From DATAYF01 sp036272735 (GTDB lineage Bacteria > Chloroflexota > Ktedonobacteria > Ktedonobacterales > Ktedonobacteraceae): 15,928 bases of DNA. A program made the position numbers and the translations under genes. Positions 1 to 6,978 of this stretch are shown here, in pieces; within the stretch, counting starts at the first letter, position 1; the number at the start of each line of letters is the position of its first letter. The stretch spans positions 1-15,928 of the forward strand of contig DATAYF010000467.1 of NCBI GenBank assembly GCA_036272735.1. Reading direction: 5' to 3'. The notes under the pieces were generated by a model, which was not told where the DNA came from, searched no databases, and saw nothing but the letters and a program-made list of their open reading frames with translations.

Positions 1-54
1 TGGATCGCCAACGTGACCAAAGGGAGGCCTGTTGCTCTTGTCCCAACGAACTGA
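1..54 (+). CDS. C-terminal tail of an unidentified protein (partial)
   Basis: The first 17 codons are open from the window edge to a TGA at 52-54 and read WIANVTKGRPVALVPTN. The composition looks like the end of a real protein, but the piece is too short to assign a family. It could equally be a chance open stretch. The following bases to 185 hold only two degenerate copies of CATCCCTTGAGC (near 61 and 142) and no gene. Confidence 0.22.
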   Translation, partial: WIANVTKGRPVALVPTN

Positions 55-194
55 CCTCTCCATTCCCTTGAGCGGAGATTGTAGAGGCAAAAAGGAACAC
101 AAACTCGCTTGCATCCAAGCACGATCTCTCTACTTTCTGCGCATCCCTTGAGCAGGCTGTTCTGGCGGGTTCGCCAACAGTATCACTTTGCGTG

Positions 195-2046
195 CTCAGT
201 TATGCAGCCAAGAGAAGCACTCGTCGGCGTAATAACTCAAAGCTCTCGCGCCCATACATCGAACCCTTAATATGTTTGAGTTTGTTGACAAACCCTTCAG
301 CCATCCCGTTGTTGTAAGCCAAAGAGCATGCTGCAAGGAAGGCAGGCAGCTCTTTTTGGATACCGAGGGCAAAAGCGTCCAGTTCTGAGATGCCCGATTG
401 GGTGCAGATACTGATCCAGGCGGCGGCCTCGTCACCCTGCCTGTTCTTCATCCGTTGGAAAAGTTGCCGGGTCATCTGATACGCCAGCTCCAGTTCTTTT
501 TCTTGGCGGAGGAAAGCAAGAACCAGCTGGTCATGGCTCTCAAAACGCGCTGGATCTTTGACGAAGAGATAGGAAAGCTGGCGAGCCGATGGGAGTTCGA
601 CCGCAGGTTCGGCAAGAGTCTTCCCCTCCTGGGAAGTGGGAACAAGATGGGCTTCCCCATCTAATTCTGTTGTCGTGTGAGAGGTCTCTGGCATGGCTTT
701 CCTTCCCCAATCCTCTTGAAACTGGCAAAGTTCGTACCGGCGAGGAAACAGTCCTTGTGCTTGCAACCATCGGATCACCGTCCTGGGATTGCCTGAGAAG
801 CCTTGTTCATGGATTTCCCGATAGAGCTGTTGCGCATTTTGGCATCCCTGGACACACCGTTCTCGCAGGTAGGCTGTGTAGGGAGCAATGAGCTTGCCCG
901 TTCCTGGAGATGGTGACCGTGGATGGCGTTCTGGAAAGCTCTCGGCGGCCAGATATTTGTAGACCGTCGTTCGGGTCAGATGGGCCTGTTTGGCAATCTG
1001 GGTAATCGAGAGTCCTTGCCGGTAATACGAGAGCACTTCCTCGTAGCGAGCAAGGCGCTGTTCACGCGCGGCGTCGGAGATGGCCTGTTCGTGGACCGTG
1101 CGCGGTTTTTTGCGCTTCTTGAAGGGGGTCGATGGCTTCTGGAGACGTTGTTCGAGTCCGGAGTACAACCGACTAACGACTCGTTCGAGAGCCTCACGCC
1201 AATTTTTGATCACATGCCATCGATCCATGATCTGCTGGGCTTCTGGCGCCCCAAGGTGTGCTCCACGAGCATATTCCCCTGAGCGATCTCGGCTGATCCA
1301 CTTCACGCCTGGATGAGCTTGCAGCCAACCCGCCAGGGTTTCCGCTGTTCGATCTGCCAGCAGATCAACGACCTGGTGACGCTCCCAGTCAATGAGCAGC
1401 GTCCCATATTTCATCCCTCGACGAAACACGAAATCATCTACACCAAGGATCTCAGGGACACTGCTTTCCACGGTTGGGCTTGTCCTGGCGAGACGCAGGA
1501 GGGTATCAGGACTCACCGTTGTTCCCACGGCTTTGAGCAGTCGTGCTACTGGTTCGCCTCCACTCTGAAGGGCGAAGACCATCCACAGAAGCGTTAACCG
1601 AAACGTTCGCCGGGAAGTAGGACCCACGAGGTCGGGCAGTGGCTCAGCAAACGTCTGCTTTCCGCACGCCGTGTTCAGGCAGCGAAAGCGTCGCACCCGA
1701 AGGCGCAATTGAACCGTCTGACCGCTGATTGGCAAATCACGTGGGCAGCGTTGGTAATAACTATGAATACGATGCGAAACCTGTTGGCAAGCAGGGCAGT
1801 GGGCCTGTTCCGTCTGGGAAGTCGCACAGATCGTCAGCTTTTCTTCGGTGGCGATCACTTCTGTCATCATAAAGCCTGGGAAAGAAATGGGGAGGGAATG
1901 CAAGAAAAGGCTCCTGTTGAAGACAAATGTTCGTTCTTCTTTCTTTACGAACCAGTTGCTCAAAAGCTGAGCACGACAAGTGCGGGAGAACCAGATCATA
2001 GGGTACATGGCTTTCATCTTTGGTGGTGCACCAAGGTGCATAAGCT
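195..2046 (-). mobile_element. ISL3-type insertion sequence, boundaries tentative
   Basis: The element is inferred from the intact ISL3 transposase and from a perfect 9-base direct repeat CTTTGCGTG at 186-194 and 2047-2055, just outside the gene. ISL3 elements usually make 8-base target duplications, so 8 of these 9 bases would be the duplication. Directly inside, both ends share the inverted core TTATGCA (200-206 and, inverted, 2037-2043), preceded by GCT on each side. The end match is short and gapped, so the exact termini are uncertain. The left TTATGCA overlaps the transposase stop codon. Confidence 0.45.
200..1870 (-). CDS. ISL3 family transposase
   Basis: This is a DDE transposase expected to cut and paste its own element. 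With the start at the ATG pair at 1865-1870 the protein has 556 residues. An N-terminal zinc-finger-like set of cysteines (C25, C28, C64, C69) is followed by the catalytic domain: GVDDF with the first Asp near 145, the second Asp in SRDRSGEY near 195, and Glu near 525 in GMAEGFVNKLKHIKG, the typical ISL3 end block. A helix-turn-helix insertion (LSITQIAKQAHLTRTTVYKY) lies near 286-306, as in longer ISL3 members. An open extension reaches 2041, but its 57 extra residues look non-coding and ISL3 proteins normally begin shortly before the cysteine finger. A weak AGG lies upstream of the chosen start. All key residues are present, so it is probably functional. Confidence 0.92.
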   Translation of the reverse strand: MMTEVIATEEKLTICATSQTEQAHCPACQQVSHRIHSYYQRCPRDLPISGQTVQLRLRVRRFRCLNTACGKQTFAEPLPDLVGPTSRRTFRLTLLWMVFALQSGGEPVARLLKAVGTTVSPDTLLRLARTSPTVESSVPEILGVDDFVFRRGMKYGTLLIDWERHQVVDLLADRTAETLAGWLQAHPGVKWISRDRSGEYARGAHLGAPEAQQIMDRWHVIKNWREALERVVSRLYSGLEQRLQKPSTPFKKRKKPRTVHEQAISDAAREQRLARYEEVLSYYRQGLSITQIAKQAHLTRTTVYKYLAAESFPERHPRSPSPGTGKLIAPYTAYLRERCVQGCQNAQQLYREIHEQGFSGNPRTVIRWLQAQGLFPRRYELCQFQEDWGRKAMPETSHTTTELDGEAHLVPTSQEGKTLAEPAVELPSARQLSYLFVKDPARFESHDQLVLAFLRQEKELELAYQMTRQLFQRMKNRQGDEAAAWISICTQSGISELDAFALGIQKELPAFLAACSLAYNNGMAEGFVNKLKHIKGSMYGRESFELLRRRVLLLAA

Positions 2047-2217
2047 CTTTGCGTGAAAGTTGCCTCAGCGCTAAGAAGAAAGAGAAAGTGAGCCTAAATA
2101 TTCCTTCTTGTACAAACGTGTTAGTAAGGTTGGAGGTATCGAACGAATCATGAAACCAGCCAGGATAAAAATACCGGAGGATTGAAAGAACGTTTACCTA
2201 TTCCATGAGGTGGGACC

Positions 2218-2997
2218 ATGACAGAGAACAAGCAGAAAGAGGTACAAATTCTTGAGCAAGGAAATATCTATTTTTTCTACCGACCTAAGGTAGATAAGCC
2301 CTCAGTAGAAGGTCTGGAAGATGTCGAGCGGTTCTATATGGTGCTAGAACCGAAACAAAAAGATAAACATCTGTATCGTCTGATTATCATTGGACAGAAA
2401 AAGATGCCGGAAATTAAGCCGCATGGAGGCAGGTACAGTGACTGGGGCTTTGTGGATAAGGTTAGTCAGAAGGCAGAGGAGGTGGAAGACGAACTTGATG
2501 CAAAAACATATCGGACGAAAACGCGAGGTGAGCAGACAAGAGAGCCTGCGCGACCAGTTAGTGAAGGTCTTTATAATATTGTGTGCCACCAGGATCACAC
2601 GCACCTCGTGTACGTGTTAAACCTTCCCCGTCAAATAGGAGAAGTGCAAAAAGCGTTACAGCTTGGAGAAGAGGGAAGTTACATTTTAAGTATCAAAAAC
2701 CCACATCAACCTGCTCCTGGCCAAGTTGGATTGAGAGGGAAAGAGCCTCGTTACCCAGAGGACCTAGAAAAAAAATTGGGGAAGCATAAATGGATTCCAG
2801 CAGATCCTCCCTCGTTCCTTGACTACGAGGGTACTCAAATTCTGCTTATCGGAGCAGAGTCGGATGCTTCAGAAGAGCTGGGGATCGATTTACAGCCTCA
2901 AAGCGAGAAGGATGCACTTGATGCGATTGTGAATGACCTTCGCCTGGAACTACCACAACATCCTCTGGCTCCACTTTTCAAAGGTCAATGGCAGTGA
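2218..2997 (+). CDS. conserved protein of unknown function (259 aa)
   Basis: The ATG at 2218 is preceded by a good ribosome site (GAGGTG, 2208-2213). The protein begins with a block like EVQILEQGNIYFFYRPKV, followed by DVERFYMVLEPK and YRLIIIGQKKMPE, then WGFVDKVSQ. I recall this pattern only as that of hypothetical proteins in several bacterial phyla; I cannot assign a reaction or a domain with confidence. It has no signal peptide or membrane segment and many charged residues, so it is probably cytosolic. The region between residues 90 and 115 is rich in Lys, Arg and Glu and looks like a linker between two globular parts; the second part contains LVYVLNLP and WIPADPPSFLDYEG. It stands alone, with no gene overlapping it. 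About 275 bases after it hold no gene. Confidence 0.85.
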   Translation: MTENKQKEVQILEQGNIYFFYRPKVDKPSVEGLEDVERFYMVLEPKQKDKHLYRLIIIGQKKMPEIKPHGGRYSDWGFVDKVSQKAEEVEDELDAKTYRTKTRGEQTREPARPVSEGLYNIVCHQDHTHLVYVLNLPRQIGEVQKALQLGEEGSYILSIKNPHQPAPGQVGLRGKEPRYPEDLEKKLGKHKWIPADPPSFLDYEGTQILLIGAESDASEELGIDLQPQSEKDALDAIVNDLRLELPQHPLAPLFKGQWQ

Positions 2998-3273
2998 CAA
3001 CTCGCATTATGTGAAACGCCAGGATTTCTCGAGTAAAGTGACCATTTTTATGGTATGGACGTGCCAAACAGCCAGCATAGAGCTGCCTACGAGTGCTGTT
3101 ATGCAAGATCCGAGCCAAGGTTCCGGTGATCTGGGAGTGTATTGTAATTGGATATGATGGATAATCCCACCAGCACTTGTGGTGAAACTCGGTTACTATA
3201 AATATACATTGCCTATCATTCGTAAATTCCATTGGACTACCTGGAAGATGGATTTAGCAAAGGAGAGAACGTT

Positions 3274-3522
3274 GTGACACCACTTGACCTCAGCAGTATA
3301 GGGAAAATATTTGTGCTTGGTGGTATTATTATTGCTATCTTTGGCGTCTTGTTGCTTGTTATTAGTAATACTGTACATATTCCCTTTCTGGGCAGGTTAC
3401 CAGGAGATATCGTCATACGTCAAGGTAGCAGTATAATCTTTTTTCCTATTGTTACCTGTATCATCCTGAGCATTGTTCTAACTATTGTAGTCAATCTTGT
3501 TTCATGGCTGCTTCGCCACTAG
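3274..3522 (+). CDS. DUF2905 family small membrane protein
   Basis: With GTG 3274 as start the protein has 82 residues. That start is chosen because AGGAGAG (3261-3267) lies 6 bases before it; an in-frame ATG at 3232 has no ribosome site. There are two membrane segments, about residues 11-30 and 57-80, separated by the block HIPFLGRLPGDIVIRQGSS. The FLGRLPGDI-I---G motif followed by FFP(I/L)VT is the signature of DUF2905, a family of small two-helix membrane proteins of unknown function. Length and layout fit the family. No partner gene is close, so context gives no role. Confidence 0.9.
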   Translation: MTPLDLSSIGKIFVLGGIIIAIFGVLLLVISNTVHIPFLGRLPGDIVIRQGSSIIFFPIVTCIILSIVLTIVVNLVSWLLRH

Positions 3523-3549
3523 TTGTACAAAGTGGTATTGACCTGAAAA

Positions 3550-3644
3550 GAAGGAAGCTCCAAAGTTGAATCAGTACACTCTCTGGTGAGCGTGGCGAAC
3601 CAGTAGAGTAGGCGGCAAGTGAGGTTGTACTGGCTACTTCCTTC
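3550..3644. ncRNA. candidate structured RNA or folded DNA region (three nested stems)
   Basis: Three stems nest inside one another: GAAGGAAG (3550-3557) with CTTCCTTC (3637-3644); CAGTACA (3572-3578) with TGTACTG (3626-3632); and CTCTCTGGT (3579-3587) with ACCAG-t-AGAG (3599-3608), with one bulged T. The apical loop is 11 bases. Such an ordered set of 8, 7 and 9 pairs in 95 bases is unlikely to be chance. It lies beyond the 3' end of the IS110 remnant, so a relic of the element's non-coding RNA is possible; a fragment of a group II intron or an unrelated RNA are alternatives. Strand is unknown. Confidence 0.4.
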
Positions 3645-3652
3645 GAAAGTAA

Positions 3653-3751
3653 TCCGCAAAGGGTGGGAAGAAAAACGGACAAATATCCCTGGCACTGTTT
3701 GCTGCTGCAAAAGCATATGAGGTCTACAAGGAGGAGGGACTGTCCGTTTAA
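3653..3751 (+). pseudogene. short open remnant, unknown
   Basis: Between an in-frame TAA (3650-3652) and TAA (3749-3751) lies a 32-codon stretch with no start codon that ends ...LALFAAAKAYEVYKEEGLSV. The helix-like Ala, Lys and Glu pattern looks more like coding sequence than noise and may be the C-terminal end of a gene cut by mobile-element activity. I do not recognise the family. It overlaps the inverted repeat AAACGGACA/TGTCCGTTT, so it could also be a by-product of that structure. Confidence 0.2.
3673..3749. repeat. 9-base perfect inverted repeat
   Basis: AAACGGACA at 3673-3681 is matched by its reverse complement TGTCCGTTT at 3741-3749. The right arm overlaps the stop codon of the IS110 remnant (3748-3750, minus strand). 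It may be a hairpin at the end of that element; the 59-base spacing makes this tentative. Confidence 0.4.
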
Positions 3752-4225
3752 GCACTCACCTCCTTTGGAGTCAAGGTTACCTCATAGCCTGGGGCTTCTA
3801 AGCGTTGAACCGTGTGTTTGGCGAGACGTTTGCGATCAAGGGTATCCAAGTAGGTCGCTCCCAACGCACGATAGGCAAGACGCTTGGTAATCATATGGTA
3901 GAAGTTCACCGCGACGGTGTGGGAGACCGCGACGATCGCTTTGGTTTTGCCAATAACGCGCGCAGGTAGGTATTGCTCTTGTGATTTTCCCATTTTTGCG
4001 TTTGCCCGCACTGGTGTGGTTGCCTGCACAGACGCCAATCCAGGAGGCAAAGTGCTTGGCACTGGGAAATCGACTCAGATCAATGCCTGTACTGGCTATG
4101 TGGTACATCTGTTCAGAAAAACCACTGTAAGCGTGATAATGCAAGGTATACTCATCCGTCGGAGACTTTTTCAACAGGCTGGTTCGTTTTTGATACATCT
4201 CCTCCAGAGGAAAACGGTACGCCAT
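3748..4225 (-). pseudogene. IS110/IS116 family transposase remnant (frameshifted, truncated)
   Basis: Two minus-strand frames carry consecutive parts of the IS110-type C-terminal domain (Transposase_20). The first, recognisable from about 4093 downwards, has GIDLSRFPSAKHFASWIG and then NHTSAGKRKNGK, the hallmark block holding the active-site serine of this family. Near 3973 the frame changes, and the second frame continues with GKTKAIVAVSHTVAVNFYHM, then YLDTLDRKRLAKHTVQRLE and GYEVTLTPKE at the C-terminus. Compared with family members, a stretch between the GKR block and the KAIVAV helix is also missing. The N-terminal RuvC-like DEDD domain is absent; no trace was seen upstream to 4646. This copy cannot be active. 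Confidence 0.85.
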
Positions 4226-4646
4226 TTTATCTGCTAAATGATAGGTAGATACTTATTTATAGCAATAATACAGGCGTTTGTGGTTATTCCCTACTTCTTC
4301 AAAAACTGGTAAAACATCTCATATTCTGCTATACTTAAATAGGGATGGTGGAAGAGATGATAATAAGGCGTGATGCCTGGATTGCGAACAATGAGCGTTT
4401 GCAGCCACAAACTCCACAGACGGCATAGGGCTTGCCTCTCCTCTCTCTGATACCCACATGGATCAGAAGCTCAATCCCTTCTATCTGTGTCTGGCTACTC
4501 TCTCTGTGTATTTTCTTCAGATGATGCCTGGGCTGTTTCCCCTGGCTCATTGCTGTCTTTTTTATGTATACGGACCGCTAGTGGCACTTCTGGCCGAACC
4601 TGGAATAATAGTTTGTAATCATATTACTGTATAAGAAAGGTTCTTC
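4226..4646. other. gene-free stretch upstream of the MFS exporter
   Basis: About 420 bases with no supportable gene. A 71-codon minus-strand open frame at 4335-4550 has no ribosome site and no recognisable domain. The left half is AT-rich. The right end carries the leader of the exporter gene, with an AGAAAGG ribosome site 7 bases before the start codon. Confidence 0.6.
4615..4627. promoter_or_regulatory. small palindrome before the MFS gene, possible operator
   Basis: GTAAT-CAT-ATTAC is a perfect 5-base inverted repeat with a 3-base spacer, ending 19 bases before the exporter start codon. Its place next to the ribosome site would suit a regulator site or a short hairpin. A chance match is also possible, and no regulator gene lies nearby. 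Confidence 0.25.
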
Positions 4647-5897
4647 ATGTCGACTTCACAGAATAGGCAGGTGACAAATCAACCCCTGGAGACGAGACTA
4701 TCCCCTTCTTTGTGGCGTAATCGGGACTATTTATTGCTCTGGAGTGGCGAGATCATCTCTACGACTGGTTCTCAAGTCTCACAACTGGCGTTCCCGCTTC
4801 TGATTCTGGCCCTCACCCATTCGGCCGCGCAGGCAGGTTTCGCCGGGGCACTGCGCACTATCCCTTATCTCATCCTCAGCCTACCGGCCGGAGCACTGGC
4901 CGATCGCTGGAATCGTAAACTGGTGATGATCATTTGTGACCTGGCACGCTTCCTCTGTCTGGCCAGTATCCCGCTCGCGATCCTGCTTGGCCATCTGACT
5001 GTCATACAACTCTATGTGGTTTCCTTGCTTGAAGGGACTTTCTTTGTGCTCTTCGATCTCGCAGAAGTTTCTTGCCTGCCTCAGGTGGTCTCAAAGGAGC
5101 AAATTGCGACGGCAACGGCTCAAAATATTGCGACGTATAATATTGCCAGCCTGATCGGCTCTCCTCTCTGTGGCCTGCTTTATAGCATCGGCCGCTTCTT
5201 TCCATTTCTGGCCGACGCAATTTCGTATCTCTGCTCGGTAATCTCGCTTTTCTTTATCAAGCGGTCGCTTCAAACAGAACGTACACAGAAAAAACGGCCA
5301 TTGCTCGCTGATATCAAAGAAGGCTTACAATGGCTCTGGGGGCATCCTCTCTTTCGTTTTCTGGCGCTTATTCTGTGTGGCATCAATCTGCTATCGGCGG
5401 GACTGCCGTTGCTCATTATTGTGATAGGGCAGCGTCTGCATACCTCCTCGGTGAATCTAGGTCTGGTGCTCTCGGCTGCCGGAATCGGTGGTATTCTCGG
5501 CTCCCTGACGGTTCCCTGGCTCCGACGCCGCTTCAGTTTCTTCACACTGGCCGTTGGTGCCCTCTGGATGCAGGCTTTGCTGCTTCCTCTGCTCATACTG
5601 GCACCCAACATGGTGATGGTGAGTGTAATTATTACAACGATTTTCTTCTTCGCTCCCATCTTCGATATCACGCAACGCAGCCAGCGTATATCGGCAATTC
5701 CCGATGCATTACAGGGGCGTGTCAATAGTATCTATCGCCTGATTGCCTTTAGTGGCCAACCGATAGGGCTGGCATTGGCGGGCCTTCTCATTCAGGATGC
5801 AGGAACGACACCAACGATTATTGTCTGCACTGCCATCTTCATCGTAGTCTCTACATCGGTGACGATCAATCCACATATACGCCAGGCAAGTGCGTAA
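4647..5897 (+). CDS. MFS transporter, MFS_3/EntS-like drug or siderophore exporter
   Basis: A 416-residue inner-membrane protein with about 12 hydrophobic segments. The N-terminus has SLWRNRDYLLLWSGEIIS, typical of the exporter group that includes EntS and macrolide efflux (Mef-like) proteins. Motif A between helices 2 and 3 reads AGALADRWNRK near residues 81-91. A cytoplasmic loop near residue 210-225 (SLQTERTQKKRPLLADIKEG) separates the two halves, and DIKEGLQWLWGHPLFR is characteristic of this group. These carriers use the proton gradient to export small molecules; substrate cannot be read from the sequence. The ribosome site AGAAAGG fits the ATG at 4647. The gene stands alone between mobile-element remnants and ends before a weak hairpin. 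Confidence 0.88.
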   Translation: MSTSQNRQVTNQPLETRLSPSLWRNRDYLLLWSGEIISTTGSQVSQLAFPLLILALTHSAAQAGFAGALRTIPYLILSLPAGALADRWNRKLVMIICDLARFLCLASIPLAILLGHLTVIQLYVVSLLEGTFFVLFDLAEVSCLPQVVSKEQIATATAQNIATYNIASLIGSPLCGLLYSIGRFFPFLADAISYLCSVISLFFIKRSLQTERTQKKRPLLADIKEGLQWLWGHPLFRFLALILCGINLLSAGLPLLIIVIGQRLHTSSVNLGLVLSAAGIGGILGSLTVPWLRRRFSFFTLAVGALWMQALLLPLLILAPNMVMVSVIITTIFFFAPIFDITQRSQRISAIPDALQGRVNSIYRLIAFSGQPIGLALAGLLIQDAGTTPTIIVCTAIFIVVSTSVTINPHIRQASA

Positions 5898-5901
5898 CCA
5901 C

Positions 5902-5924
5902 GCCAGCACAAAAAGAGCGCTGGC
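5902..5924 (+). terminator. weak hairpin after the MFS gene
   Basis: GCCAGC (5902-5907) pairs with GCTGGC (5919-5924) around an 11-base loop, 5 bases after the stop codon. It is followed by ATTTCC rather than a clear T run, so it is a poor intrinsic terminator; position is the main argument. Confidence 0.4.
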
Positions 5925-6096
5925 ATTTCCTCTCCACACCTTCACTCGATCGGTGAAATCACCACGCATGCCATCCTCTCCCTGACACATTTTAGCTAGA
6001 GTCTGTTGTGAACTTTTGACGAATGACGGGAGGTAGTGAGATCGCTATGCATGATAGCATGCTCACGCTCCCATGGCATTGCACCCTTTGTACAGT

Positions 6097-6507
6097 ATGA
6101 AGAGAAAAGCATACCCGAGCGATGCCAACGATGAAGAATGGGCCTTTGTGGCTCCCTACCTGACCTTGATGAAGGAAGAGGCGCCACAACGTGAACACTC
6201 CTTGAGAGAAGTGTTCAACGGGCTGCGTTGGATCGTGCGCACCGGAGCCCAATGGCGGATGATGCGCCACGACCTGCCTACCTGGTTGATTGTCTCTCAA
6301 CAGACCCAGCGATGGCTCAAAGCGGGAGTGTTTGAAGCCATGGTCAATCATCTGCGAGCCGTGTTGCGACTGGCGCAAGGACGCAACGAAGAGCCCAGTG
6401 CTGCCATTTTGGATAGCCGCACGCTGCAATCAACGCCAGAAAGTGGACACCGAGCAGGCTATGATGGAGCGAAACGCGCGACCCGTTTAACTGAATATCT
6501 GACGTGA
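6097..6507 (+). pseudogene. IS5 family transposase, N-terminal part only
   Basis: The frame from ATG 6097 reads MKRKAYPSDANDEEWAFVAP, then LREVFNGLRWIVRTGAQWRMM, and ILDSRTLQSTPESGHRAGYDGAKR, which are the standard first blocks of IS5-type DDE transposases (DUF4096 region plus the first catalytic Asp in ILDSRT). After YDGAKR, where family members continue into the rest of the catalytic domain, the sequence changes to an unrelated ATRLTEYLT and stops at 6505-6507. The second Asp and the Glu are therefore missing and the copy is dead. An in-frame ATG at 6073 is possible but adds residues not seen in relatives. The break point is near 6480. Confidence 0.85.
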
Positions 6508-6511
6508 GGCG

Positions 6512-6876
6512 AAATTCCTCACCCTCGGCGTCAAGATACGCAAGCTGGATCTGTTAGCACCAATCCGAGAGCTGGTGCATATTCCGCAGAAAATCGTCAA
6601 AGATACGCCCTTTGAGAAACTCTCCGATGCGTTCAGCAGTATCCTGGCGGGAGCCACGGGCCTCGTAGAGGTAAACACCCGCCTGCGGAGTGATCGTGCG
6701 TTGCAACTGGCATTTGGACGGGACCATGTGCAGAACAGTCAGTGATCCAACAAACGCTTTCTGCCTGTACCGCAGACACCATCAAACAGATGGAGCAAGC
6801 AGTGGACGTAAATGCCCTGACGACAAGTGAGTACTTTTTGACCTCAAAGGTGTGCACTTGTCAGGGCATTTACTAG
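6512..6876 (+). pseudogene. second transposase remnant (N-terminal region, frameshifted)
   Basis: Starting right after the IS5 break, one frame reads KFLTLGVKIRKLDLLAPIRE, PFEKLSDAFSSILAG and GLVEVNTRLRSDRALQLAFG before a TGA at 6743-6745. The neighbouring frame continues from about 6727 with AEQSVIQQTLSACTADTIKQ and MEQA. Together these look like the N-terminal region of a DDE transposase with repeated copies in Chloroflexota genomes; I cannot name its IS family with certainty. Both a frameshift near 6722-6730 and the loss of everything after the 6808 hairpin make it a pseudogene. Confidence 0.6.
6808..6873. repeat. 66-base imperfect palindrome, MITE-like
   Basis: The left arm GTAAATGCCCTGAC-gac-AAGTG is matched by the inverted right arm, GTAAATGCCCTGAC-AAGTG read on the other strand, differing by three extra bases on the left. 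The centre holds a further small ACCT-caa-AGGT palindrome. It lies at the point where homology to the second transposase remnant stops and is followed by CTAG. It may be a tiny hairpin element inserted in that gene, but no clean target duplication is visible apart from TA flanking the inner 60 bases (6809-6810 and 6871-6872). Confidence 0.5.
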
Positions 6877-6939
6877 TTATGCCGCAAATACTACCTTGAA
6901 ATTTGCGAGAGGAAGACCAAATGTTTTAAAGCCTTTCTA

Positions 6940-6959
6940 GTACAGCCTCGCGGAAATAG
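6940..6959 (+). repeat. left terminal inverted repeat of the IS630-type element
   Basis: GTACAGCCTCGCGGAAATAG; matches the inverted right end at 9816-9835 at 19 of 20 positions (A versus G at position 3). Confidence 0.88.
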
Positions 6960-6978
6960 CGCGGGAGGGTGTGATAGA

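Noticed and set aside
1871..2041. Long N-terminal extension of the ISL3 transposase
   Set aside because: The extra residues do not resemble the family, and an ATG pair is placed where family members begin.
3516..3535. CCACT/AGTGG hairpin at the end of the DUF2905 gene
   Set aside because: Only five pairs, overlapping the stop codon, with no T run.
4335..4550. Minus-strand open frame of 71 codons upstream of the MFS gene
   Set aside because: No ribosome site, no recognised domain, and a low-complexity basic composition.
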